Below are positions 21,586 through 32,636 of a DNA stretch of 64,000 nucleotides, piece after piece. The position numbers and the translations under genes were made by a program. Position 1 is the stretch's first letter. Every line of letters begins with the position of its first letter. The notes below the pieces were generated by a model. The model worked only from the letters and a program-made list of their open reading frames with translations, was not told the DNA's origin and searched no databases. The DNA lies in the NCBI GenBank assembly GCA_948567375.1, contig OX419760.1:46128001-46192000 (forward strand). The letters run 5' to 3'. The stretch is from Lunularia cruciata. Lineage: Eukaryota; Streptophyta; Marchantiopsida; Lunulariales; Lunulariaceae.

Positions 21586-23580
21586 TATTCCTTCACCACT
21601 AGTTGGTGACATCCTCATCACCATTGAAGCTTCAAACTCTTAGATGGCCGTTTGTGGATTTTGGAAATAAGAAAGAGACTCCTAAGTGGCATCATGAAGG
21701 GGATACCGTTTCCAGAGGACTTTGTACTCAGTATGTTGTTGGCAGCTTCATTGAATGTGGCAACGTGTAAAGATACAATCAACTTAATACTCCTCATGAT
21801 CATTGATATTGAGAGGAGGAGGAAGAGATTGGATACAAGAGGAAAAAGAATATAAACTAGGAACAAAGGTTTCAACTTGGAAACTTAAAAGACAAGATGG
21901 ATGCGCATGTGACAAGGCAAGGCAAGTTGTTAAGGAGAAATGATTTGGGTGATGTCAAAGGGTCTGATCCAATTAGCAGCAAGTTTATAGATAAGTGAGA
22001 GGAGTAGGTTACTAGAGGAGAGCATGACCTTATCATCAAGTTGAAAGGTGAGATCATGATGATGGTGGTCCGTATATTGTGTTTTGATGATTTTGAGCAA
22101 CAAGGAGATGAGATTTGGCTTGTTGGAGGGATTGAGATATGGTGGTCAAGAAGGTAGAATTATGAGGGACATGAGATGAAGGAGAAGCAAGAAGCAAAGC
22201 TAGAACAAATGGATCTTGGCCAAAATTAAAGAAGAAATGAGAGATTCCAATGCTTACCTATTTGGAATTATTGTATACAAACTCAACAATTTCAAGACAT
22301 TCATCCCAATTGGTATGGTGAATGTTGACAAAGGTATGAAACATATCTTCCAAGGTGCAATTTGCACGTTTAGTTTTCCCATCAGTTTGAGGATGATAGG
22401 GCATGGACAAAGCAAGCTTGGTGTTGAGTATTTGGAATAGTGCTTGACAAAATTTTCCAATGAATCAAGGATCACAGTTGGAGATGAATACACAAGGTAT
22501 CCCATGATGCTTGAAGACATTGTCAAAATAAATTTACACCAATGTTGGAGCATCCATAGTATTAAAGGTTGGTGCCAAATGGATTTTCTTACTAAGCTTA
22601 TCCACAAACACCACAATTATTGTATGACCTTGCTTTGTCTTAAGCAAGGATGTGATGAGATGTAAGCTCATGTGTTCATATCAAGCAGATGGAATGGGGA
22701 GTAATTGAAGGAGTCTACTTGGTTTTTGCTTCCTAGCCTTGTTGCATTGGCAGGTCTCACAAGATTGGACAAACTCTCAAACATCTTGTGCTATGTTGGG
22801 CCACCACCATTGGCATTGGAAGGTACCTAAGGTCTTGTCCACACCCATGTGACCATTAATTAATAAGTCATGGGCTTCTTGGAGGTGCACAAGTTGGAGA
22901 TGACTATGGGCTGGAACATAGATCCAATTCTCACAAAATAGAAAGCCTTCCTTGAAGGAGAATGTATTTTTACTCTTTATTACATGCTGCAAGATGACCT
23001 TGTACCATTTGAAAGAAAGGATCTTGTTGTAAAGATGTCCTAAACTCAATTTGGACTTTAGAGTCAACCAATACTATCACTATTGCTATTAGGGCAAGAG
23101 ACTTCAAATCAGGTTATTGTGATAGGGCATTGGGGATGACATGGAACCAACCGGATTTATACTCAAGTTTGATGACAAACAATTGTAGTTGCTCCTCCTA
23201 TTGATGATGTTGACTCTTTAGTGTTCCAAATGTAATGTTTACAATAAGGGCTTGTGATCAATTTGCATGATCACTTGTTTCCCTAAGAGATCATGTCTTC
23301 ATACCTTGGTGGCATATACCATTGCTAGTTGTTCTTGATCTTGAGCAAAGTAATTCCTTTGTGATGTATTTAGTTGGTGTGACACAAAGGCAATAGGATG
23401 TAACCCATATGAGAATTCTTGCTACAACACACTCCAATCAGAAAGTTAGAAGCATCAAAATCAACCACACAAGGTAGTTGCGGATCATATGGTTGAAGAA
23501 TGGGTCTTGAAGACACCATATGCTGCAGTTTTTGGAATGCTTCTTTATGCTTGGTAGTCAACTAAAAGCTCAAGTTCTTC
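21586..23580 (-). pseudogene. Family-1 chromovirus pol, 3' half (RNase H-integrase-chromodomain)
   Basis: Read from 23,580 down. RNase H has RPILQPYDPQLPCVVDFDAS, shared with the copy at 62,881. The integrase zinc domain (23,067-22,777) has HDLLINGHMGVDKTLG, then QWWWPNIAQDV. The integrase core (about 22,680-22,254) is frame-shifted. The integrase C-terminus (about 22,060-21,880) has LAANWIGPFDI and HMRIH. A chromodomain (about 21,830-21,640) has TEYKVLWKRYPLHDATWES. The chromodomain identifies a chromovirus. Many stops and frameshifts are present. The 5' boundary at about 23,580 is a blunt junction with a plus-strand element of another family. Confidence 0.85.
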
Positions 23581-26500
23581 CCTTAGCATCCATAGATGTG
23601 GTTGAGAGCAAGTATGAGAAGGATGAGTGTTCAAACTCCAAAGGTCTTCATTTGGATCTTCTGGCACAAGAGAAGAAGAGAGCTTGTTTTGCTCTCGTCT
23701 CAAGGATTTACTCCTAGCCAAGATACTCCTTTGCCTACTAGGAGCATTCACACAAGCATTGCAACACCATCAACAACAAAGACTCCAAGGAAGAAGTTGG
23801 GGATGGAGGAATTCTGGATCTCAAAGCAACAATGGAACTACAATGTCTTGGAGGATGTTGGTAGTCACAAGGCTAACATCATAGTGGGCCAACTTATTGC
23901 TTTGAATCCTACTTTGAGAAAGGAGCTTAGAGGTGATTTGAGTTCTACAAGAAGCAAGAGGAAGAAGAAAGCAAAAGCTCTAATATCAATGGGAGTGGTG
24001 GATGCCAAGCCAGCACTATGGGAGGCTTGTGAATATGCCTCCAAAATTGATGTGAGAATGAATGGTCACTACATCAAGGATGCATTGGTTGATGGAAGAT
24101 CAGCAATGAGGGCCATGTCAGTAAGGTGATAGTTTCACTAATAGGAGTTCAAAATCTCATGACTTTCCAAGTCTTGAAGGATTTACGCTATGACTTACTT
24201 CTTGGGAGGCCATGGTTGAGAGCAGCACGCACAATTGATCGATGGCACAAAGGGTACTTGAGGATTGGGCCATCAAACCATAGAGTCACATTTCTTGTGA
24301 CTAACACCACCAACACTTCACATTTAGATACACCATCTTATGATTATTGGGAATTGGATTTTGAAGAAGGAGCTTCAAGTGTGGACACAATTATGGAAGA
24401 GGAGACTTCCATGGAGGAGGATGAATCTGAATCTGATTCAAATGTGTATCCCTTGTGTGCTATGGATTTTGCACCTAAGCAAGAGGTTTTTAAGGACCCA
24501 AATAAATCACCATTGACACTTGGGGAAATAAAGAGGAGGTTATCTTCCCTCAAGTATGGTCCAAATGTTACCAAGGAGGAGAAGGTGAGATTTTTGGAGA
24601 TTTTCCGCAACTTCATCCACGTGTTTGCTTTCAATTACAAGGATTTGAAGGAAGTCACCTTGGAGGAGTACAAGATAGAGGTGGAGTCAGATGCAAGACC
24701 AGTTTGCCAAAAGCAATATCATATTTGCCCGCCAATAGCTTTGGTTGTGAAGGAGGAGATTGATAAGCTTAAGGAGGTTAGATTTATCTTTGAGGTGGAG
24801 AATTCAGAATGGGTGTCTCCAATTGTAACTGTGAAGAAAAAGAATGGTAAGATTTAGGTATATGTGGATTACAAGAAGCTCAATGTTGTTACCAAGAAGG
24901 ACTACTACCCATTACCATTTATTGATGAGATCTTGGAGGAGGTTGTAGGTCATGAGAGGTATAGTTTTGGAGATAGTTAGAATAGATATAACCAAATCAA
25001 AATTGCACCAGGATATCAACAACTCACCACATTCACCACACCTTGGAGAACTTCCGCTTTCAAGGTCATGCCTTTTGGGCTTTGCAATGCTCCAGCCACA
25101 CTCCAATGGTTCATGAACAAGGTATTTGAACCTTTCATTGGGAAATTTGTGAGAGACTTCATTAAAGACTTTTGTTTCTATTGGAGCAAGGAGGAGCACT
25201 TTGAGCACCTAATCAAGGTCTTGCAACACTTGGATGAAGCAAATGCATCACTCAACCAAGAGAAGTGAATTTTTGGTTGTGAAGAAGGTCTACTTTTAGG
25301 GCACATCATCTCCAAGGATGGAATAGCAATTGACTCTAAGAAGGTGAGGAAAATATCAGACCTTCCATTTTCTTCAAGCTTGACAAAGTTACGCCAACTC
25401 TTGGGGATAGTTGGGTACTATAGGAGGTTCATCTTCTCATTTTCCAACAAGGCTTATGCATTGACCATCTACATGAAGAATGGTGTAGAATACATGGTGA
25501 TTTTGGAGGAAAAGGAGGCTCTCAAAGCTTTTGAGGAGCTCAAACAATCCCTTGTTGTAGCTCCAATTCTTGCTAAACTTGATTGGAGTAAGCCTTTCAT
25601 CCTCTACACTAATGCTTCCAATGTAGCTATAGGATGCACTCTTAGTCAATTAGACAAAGATGGGCATGATCATCCAATAGCTTATGCTAGTAAGCAGATG
25701 GTTTCAACACAAAGACCTTCTCTGTCCTTCTCTGGAGAGAGAAGGGTTGGCAATGATCTTTGGTCCCAAGAAGTTTAGACACTATTTGATTGGAGGGAAA
25801 GTCCCCATTGTCAAAGATCACAAGGCTTTGAAGTATATCTTCAACAAGCGTAATGTGGAAGGGAGGCTAGCAAGGTAGATGATACTCTTGTCTAAGTATG
25901 ACTACACCATTGAGGATAGGCCATGGAAGAAACATGCAAATGCAAATTTGTTATCTAGGGCCTATGATCATGATGGAGATGAGCCAATGGCTGATTTCTT
26001 CTTGGATGAGGAGCTCATGACAGTCTCAATCACTCAAGAGGTTCCAATGGAGTACAAGGAGATTGTGGATTTTGTGACAAGAGGTAAATACCCAGAAGGG
26101 ATGCACGCTAGGGAGAGGAAGGCCCTTGTAGCAAGATCTAGACCTTACATAATGGTGGAAAATATTGTTTTTCACCAAGGAGCAGATGGTCTACTTCAAA
26201 GAGCAATGGGTAAGGAAGAGTTTATCTTACTCATAAAGGAGTTTCATGAAGGTTTATTGTGTGGATGACACTTTGCAAGAAAGGCAATTGCTTTCAAGAT
26301 CCTAGATGCAAGTTACCATTGGAGAGGGATTTTCAAGGATTGTCTTAATTATTGCAAAACTTGTCATGTTTGTCAAGCTTTTGCTAGAAAGTCTACTTCC
26401 ACTCCACCACCTAGATCAATTCCATTGCTAGGACCTTTTGAGAAGTAGAGAATAGATTTTGTAGGTCCTCTCAATAGAAACCCAACGAAAATTGGTACAT

Positions 26501-27345
26501 TGTGGTAGTTATTGATTACCTTGCCAAGTGGGTGGAAGCTAGACCATTGAGAGACAAGAATAAAGATGAAGTGGGTAGATTTATTTATGAATGCATTATC
26601 ACTAGGTTTGGATGCCCTTTGGAGTTGGTTTCTAATAATGGAAGGGAGTTTATTGGAAGCATCACTACAGCCATGTTACAACATTTCTCTATCACACATA
26701 GAGTAACTACATCCTATAAGCCAAATTCCAATGGCTTGGCAAAGAACACCAATCAGATCCTGTGCATGATTTTGGCCAAAGATGCAAAAATGGAGAGGGA
26801 TAAACATCATTGGGACAAGAGGATTCATGCAGTTTTGCTGGATTATAGGAACCATGAAGACTTCCACTGGATATTCTCCATTTCAATTGGTATATGGTAT
26901 TGAGTCTACCTTACCTATTCACTTTGATCTTCCTACATTCTAAAGCATTCATAGGAGATTGAAGAGAGCATAAGGAGGTGATGTAGAGAAGTCAAGGAAG
27001 GATCAACTCATGGAATTGGAAGAGGTAAGAGCAGTTGCTATGGTTTGAGTGGAGCAAGCCCAAAGAAAACAAAAGGAAAGTTATGACAAGAGGTAAGGCA
27101 AGAAGAAGGTGTATCCTTTCAGAGAAGGTGATTGAGTAATGTTGTTTGATTCTATTTGATTCAAGAGAGTGCAAAAGAAGTTTTTGCCTAAGTACTTTGG
27201 CCTTTCATTGTGGAGAAGGTGTGGGAGAATTACACCTATGATCTCAAGGAGTTAGGAGGAAGACACTTTGATAGGATTAACCATGATAAGTTGAAGATGT
27301 ATCATAGAAGGTAGAGAGACCTTCACTTTGAGGACAAAGTGAATA
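23581..27345 (+). pseudogene. Family-2 Ty3/gypsy pol (protease-RT-RNase H-integrase), 5'-truncated
   Basis: Linker and protease lie at 23,596-24,129 (ALVDGRS at the active-site loop) and RT at 24,126-25,270. The RT has SEWVSPIVTVKKKNGK, VMPFGLCNAPAT and a catalytic box altered from Phe-Ile-Asp-Asp to Phe-Ile-Lys-Asp. RNase H lies at 25,560-25,960 (FILYTNASNVAIGC, then VKDHKALKYIF). The integrase zinc domain (26,230-26,400) has CKTCHVCQAFARKS. The integrase core (26,470-26,900) has VVVIDYLAKWVEARPL. The C-terminal GPY/F-like region ends near 27,315. No chromodomain follows. At least six stops or frameshifts are present. It lacks gag because the 5' end is cut at 23,581. A 3' LTR follows. Confidence 0.85.
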
Positions 27346-27362
27346 CTAAGTCCGGTGGTAAA

Positions 27363-27961
27363 TGTAACACCATTTGTGCATGTGTATGGTATTGTGATAT
27401 TTAGCTTGGTATAATAAATACTTAAAAGATATTATTTATATAGAGATATAGGATGGTTCTACATTAGTCATGATTACATGATTAGATGATTAGCTAAAAT
27501 TAGGCATAGTTAAGATAGAGGGGACCTTACTTTAAAGGAAGTGTAAAAGATGAGCAACACTATTTTGGATTCTAGTGTGTTGACTTGGTATTATTCCTAG
27601 GTGTTTGGCTTTGAGGAACACTTGAGAACTCTTGGGCCCGCAAGCCTTTTTGGTTTGGATTCTTTTATAGTTCAAAGATAGCCTATGTGAAGGACTCCTT
27701 GACTTAGTGAATAGGTCAAGATAACTTTAGTGCATAACTATTTCACAAGTATATAAACAAGGAGTAAGGAGGTACTCATCATCTTTTCATTTGCAACTAT
27801 CTATCTCTCATTGAGTTCTCTAGGGATCAATGTCTTGAGTCCTGGAGTGTTAGCCTTGGAGGAGTATGATGGAGTTAGGGTTCTTTGTCTTCTTAGTTCA
27901 TGGTGTGCTACCATAATAGCCATCAGAGGTTCACCCTAAGTGAGAGACAGGCCGGCTTACA
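27363..27961 (+). mobile_element. Family-2 LTR (3' LTR of the preceding pol)
   Basis: Runs from TGTAACACCATTTGTGC to GGCCGGCTTACA, 599 bp. It is shorter than the 692-bp family norm because of a deletion of about 95 bp. Confidence 0.8.
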
Positions 27962-28345
27962 GATCTTCCTACCTTCCAGAACATTCATACGAGATTGAAG
28001 AAAGCACAAGGAAGTGATGTAAAGAAGTCAAGGGAGGATTAACTTATGGAATTGGAGGAGGCAAGAGGAGTTGCTATAGTTCAAGTGGAGCAAGCCCAAA
28101 AGAAACAAAAGGAGAGCTATGACAAGAAGAAGGTGGAGCCCTTCAAAGAACGTGATTGAATAACTTTGTTTGATTCCATTCAATTCAAGAGAGTGCAAAA
28201 GAAGTCTTTGCCCAAGTACTTTGGACCTTTTATAGTGGAGAAGGTGTGGAGCAATTACACCTATGATCTCAAGGAGTTGGGAGGAAGAAAATTTGATAGG
28301 ATTAACCATGATTAGTTGAAGATGTATCATAGAAGGTAGAGAGAC
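27962..28345 (+). pseudogene. Second family-2 integrase C-terminal remnant
   Basis: It starts abruptly at a point within integrase (matching about 33,025 on the minus strand of element I) and reads through the GPY/F region to the end of pol. It lies between two LTRs in the same orientation. Confidence 0.75.
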
Positions 28346-28387
28346 TTTCACTTTGAGGACAAAGTGAAATCTTAATCCGGGGGTAAA

Positions 28388-29077
28388 TGCTACACCCATT
28401 TGTGCATATATGTGCTATTGTGATATTTAGTTTGGTATAATAAGTACTTGAGAGATATTAAGTATATAGAAATGAAAGATGGGTCTACATTAGTCATTAT
28501 TAGCTAAAGTTAGTCCTAGCTAAGATAGAGGGGACCTTACTTTAGAGGAAGAGTAAAAGATGAGCATTAATATTTTGGATTCTAATGTATTGACTTGGTA
28601 TTATTCATAAGGGTTTGGCTTTGAGGAAAGAGTTGAGAACTCTTAGACCCACAAGCCATTTTGCTTTTGGATTCTTCTATAGTCCAAGGTTAGTTCATGT
28701 GAAGGAATCCTTGACTTAGTGGTTGGGTCAAGATAAGACCACATGCTTAGGAGAATATTTCCATGAGTATAGATATTCCTTTGGACCTTTGACTTTATTT
28801 GAATTTTAGCCTAGTAACTTGAGTTACTCCAATAATTAGTAACTTTGGTGCATAACTATCACAAGTATATAAACTAAGGGTGAGGAAGTAATCATTATCC
28901 TTTCATTTGTAGCTATCTATCTCTCATTGAGTTCTGTAGTCAACAATGTTTTGAGTCTTGGAGTGTTAGCCTTGGAGGAGTATGATGGAGTTGGGGTTCT
29001 TTGCCTTCTTAGTCCATGGTGCGCTACCATAATAGCCATCAGATGTTCATCTTGAGTGAGAAATAGTCTGTCTCACA
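28388..29077 (+). mobile_element. Family-2 LTR (second, downstream)
   Basis: Runs from tgctacacccatttgtgc to gtctgtctcaca, 690 bp, close to full family length. It follows the second integrase remnant. Confidence 0.8.
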
Positions 29078-29219
29078 GACCACCATGTGCTCTAAATCCT
29101 TTAAGGCACATCATAACTTAGAAGAGTAATGCATCACCCTTGTTGTCAAAATTTGGAAGATTTCTTTGTTAAAAACATATCATTTAGATCTTCATCCTAG
29201 ATGTTAGTTTTCAGTTTGG

Positions 29220-30026
29220 ACACACAATCATCATTCTTGTGTTATGATCCCTTCTTGACATGCACGGTGTAGGTAAATTTCTATAGTAGTAATACCCATT
29301 GTTATTTTTTCTTGACAAATTGGCCTTTTGTACCAAATGTTGCAACGCATAATGGTCTACATGGAAGGCAAATTTGTTCCAACAGGTAGCAATTGAACTT
29401 CTTGTAGGTATACACCATCATGAGTGCTTGCTACTCAATGGTGGTGTAATTCTGCTTTATGATAGATCATTGTAGATTGGCATAGTACACAAAGTAATCT
29501 TTCTTATACTTGTTCTTCCCTGACTACTGATTGTGACATAGGAAGTGTCCACGTACACATGGAAGGTGCTTTCTCAGTTGGGAGCTTGAATCACCAAGGC
29601 CTCTACCAACTTCATTTTTTGTACAAAAAAGTCATCTTCCTTCACCTTTGCCTAGATATAATCTTTGAGTTTTCTTTAGCAACGTTTTTAGGGATGTTGT
29701 TTGTACTACATACTTGGAGACAAACCTCATGTTACAGCCCACATGGCCTAGGAAAGCTCTCAACTCTCACAAATTTTTGGGCAATTTTAGGGATTGGATT
29801 ACTATCAACTTTCCACATCCACCTTGACTCCTCATCCTAAAACTTGATGCTCCAAAAGAATGCCTTCTTTCATGACAAATAAGCACTTCTCAAGATGCAA
29901 AGACAATCTGGAAGACCTACACCTCTTGCATATTTGGCATAAAAAGGAGAGATGGTCATCTCTATTGCCAAAAACATAGAAGTTGTTGATGAAGATCTCT
30001 AGTAATCTTGTGCCATTATCAATCAA
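29220..30026 (-). pseudogene. Athila/Tat-like RT-RNase H fragment
   Basis: The RT segment (30,026-29,832) has EIFINNFYVFGNRDDHL, then SLHLEKCLFVMKEGI. This is the catalytic-box region of plant Athila/Tat-type RTs, but with both aspartates changed to Asn. An RNase H start (ESTFHVYVDTSYVTI) follows at about 29,580 after stops. Short, frame-shifted and isolated. It could derive from the same family as K, since it resembles neither family 1 nor family 2. Confidence 0.65.
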
Positions 30027-30039
30027 CTATAGATCATTA

Positions 30040-30715
30040 GAGTAATCCACCCTAGAGAATACAAAAGTTTCAAGTTACTCGAAGATTTCTATAGCAAGAT
30101 CAAATCCTAGAGTGCATGATAATAGAACTCTCATGGATAGTTTAATCCATACCTTGAAAGATTATTTCCATCCCTAATCTTGAAAACTAGTTGATGAAAA
30201 TGGTAGTTTCTTTGTAGCCATACTAAGACTCTCTCCGAGATCTTTCACCAAAGTCTCCAAAAATATTTTTACTCCACTACACTCATGTCCTTTTGCAAAT
30301 CCTTCCACTTCACAAACCTCACACAACTCATTGGTCTTAGATCTCCTCCTTCCCAATCTTGGTGAAGAAGGTCCAACATGCAATCCCAAGTCAAGTAAAC
30401 TTCTCTTTTCTCTCAATCTCTTTCTCTCAAAGGTCAATGGATATGAACTTACTTTATATTCCCTCTACACACATAAAAATCACTCAGAATCACTCTTTAC
30501 TCCAAGTAATATATGTTTTTGGATCCTCTCAACAGTCTCTTCAAATTCTATTCTAAAATCTCTTTTCCCCAAATCAATCCCTAAAATCACCTCAAGCCCT
30601 TGGAGAACCTTGCATAGCCTTAGCTTCCACCCTTGGTGACCCTCTATGCTCCCAAGATGAGTCTAAACACTCAAACATGCTTTTTGTTATTCTCACACTC
30701 CTCATGCATGAGATC
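30040..30715 (-). pseudogene. Old family-2 copy I0: leader and ORF0 remnant
   Basis: Matches 37,560-38,240 of element I. The frame 30,437-30,174 encodes LLDLGLHVGPSSPRLG, then CEVCEVEGFAKGHECSG (C-x2-C-x7-H-x-C), the ORF0 signature. The N-terminal zinc knuckle half is destroyed by stops. Sequence after about 30,040 no longer matches, so gag and pol of this copy are gone. Confidence 0.75.
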
Positions 30716-31520
30716 TGTAATACTCCGAGGACAGGAGACCTAAAGGGAAACACACCATGAGAAACACACAATTTCACACTCAGACTCTGATGCCCCAAAG
30801 GAGCACCTTCTCTTTATTATATAGGCAAAGCGTATCTCCACCATGAAGCATCGCTACCTCATTAGGCGCAAATACACCTGCCAGTATGGGAAGGGATAAT
30901 AAAAGTAGGATTAGGTACATAGATAGGTGACATGTCAGAAAGCTCCACCCTTGGATTACTTACTTGGATGGGTGACATGTCGGTCCTGGTCCTATCTGGT
31001 TGGTCAAACAAGCTTTGACCGGAGGGAATCTTTTAGGGAATCTTCTTGTAGGAATCTCAGAATCACATGGATGAGCTAGCGTTGGAAAGCTCTCGATGAG
31101 ACAAAGCAAGGGGAGGGAATGCCCATCTCTCCACCATTGGGGGGGGGGGGGATTTGCACATTTTTAAGGCCTAATTCATCCGTTAGGCCTCCAAAATTGC
31201 CTTCAAAGATTTTGAGTATATTTTGGTTCCAACTCTATTAGTATAAGTCCCCTTTTGGTGATACCTCTTTCTGATCTATTCAATCTATCATGTGTTACAT
31301 GCTTCCAGATGTTACCAACCCAATTCTCACCTTCAAATCATATGTCTAGCTATTGGTTCTAAGGTTTTCAAATCTATTTTGATTTTCTGCACTATTATTA
31401 GAAGTACCCTTTTGGTGATACTTCTATCTGATGTATTCTGACCATCATGTGTAACATCATTCCAGATGCTACCAAACCAAATTTCACATCTAGATCATAT
31501 GGCTAGCTCTTGGTATTACA
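30716..31520 (-). mobile_element. Solo LTR (element-G-like) with target duplication
   Basis: 805 bp, minus strand TGTAATACCAAG to GGAGTATTACA. It is flanked by agatc on both sides (30,711-30,715 and 31,521-31,525). The paralogous sequence near 38,240 has a single agatc with no insert, so it serves as the empty site. No internal region is present. A TATA-like ttatataat lies near its 3' end, and part of the sequence is duplicated at 31,200-31,500. Confidence 0.9.
31139..31151. repeat. G13 homopolymer
   Basis: Thirteen consecutive G in the solo LTR. The related LTR copies have a shorter run. Confidence 0.9.
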
Positions 31521-31896
31521 AGATCTCAACTCTCTAGAATTAACCTCTCCTCACAATGTCACTAAATTTTCTCAATTGGTATATCACAGTCCTTTGAAAT
31601 TTTGTTTACTTGATAAAAACCCTAGGGCATCCTCCCTTGCAAAATTTAAGGCCTTTTCTTCAAGTCATTTGGCCAAGGTATCTTTCTATTCAGCATACAT
31701 AATTCAAATTGGTCTGAAAATTGTCCCCTCACTTAAAAAACTCATAACTTCATGCACAAGATTGATCTCTCCCTAATTCTTGATCAAAAAGGTAGGATAC
31801 TATGCACTTAATTCACTTGAAAAATTCAAAATAATAAAAATTGAAGAAATGGCAAACTCCATACAAAATTCCAAAGAGCATATAGTTTCTAGGAAT
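31521..31896 (-). other. Leader of family-2 copy I0 (between two insertions)
   Basis: Non-coding; collinear with 38,240-38,615 of element I. It is interrupted on the left by the solo LTR and on the right by element I. Confidence 0.75.
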
Positions 31897-32588
31897 TGTG
31901 AGTCGGCCTGTCTCTCACTCATGATGAACCTCTGATGGCTATTATGGTAGCGTACCATGAACTAAGAAGGCAAGGAACCCCAACTCCATCATACTCCTCC
32001 AAGGCTAACACTCCAAGACTCAAGACATTGCTCACTAGAGAACTCAATGAGAGAGAGATAGTTGCAAATGAAAGGATGATGAGTACCTCCTCACCCCTTG
32101 TTTATATACTTGTGAAATAGTTACGTACCAAAGTTACTAATTACCGTAGTAACTCAAGTTACTAGACTAAAAGTCAAATAAAGTCAAAAAGTAGAAAGGA
32201 ATATCCATTCACATGGGCATATCCCCCTAAGCATGTGGTCTTATCTTGACCCAACCACTAAGTCAAGGATTCCTTCACATGGGCTATGCTTGGACTAAAG
32301 AAGAATCCAAAACAAAAAGGCTTACGGGCCCAAGAGTTCTCAACTCTTTCCTCAAAGCCAAACACCTAGGAATAATACCAAGTCAACACACTAAAATCCA
32401 AAATAGTGGTGCTCATCTTTTCTACTTCCTCTAAAGTAAGGTCTCCTCTATCTTAGCTATGACTAAATTTAGCTAACCATGACTAATATAGAACCATCCT
32501 TTATCTCTATATAAATAATATCTCTTAAGTACTTGTAATACCAAGCTAAATATCACAATACCACACACATGCACAAATGGGTGTTACA
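31897..32588 (-). mobile_element. 3' LTR of element I
   Basis: 692 bp, TGTGAGTCGG on the plus strand to GGGTGTTACA. It is preceded (minus strand) by the end of pol and a tagtccgggtgtaaa segment. Confidence 0.9.
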
Positions 32589-32636
32589 TTTACACCCGGA
32601 CTAAGTTTTCACTTTGTCCTCAAGGTGAAGGTCTCT

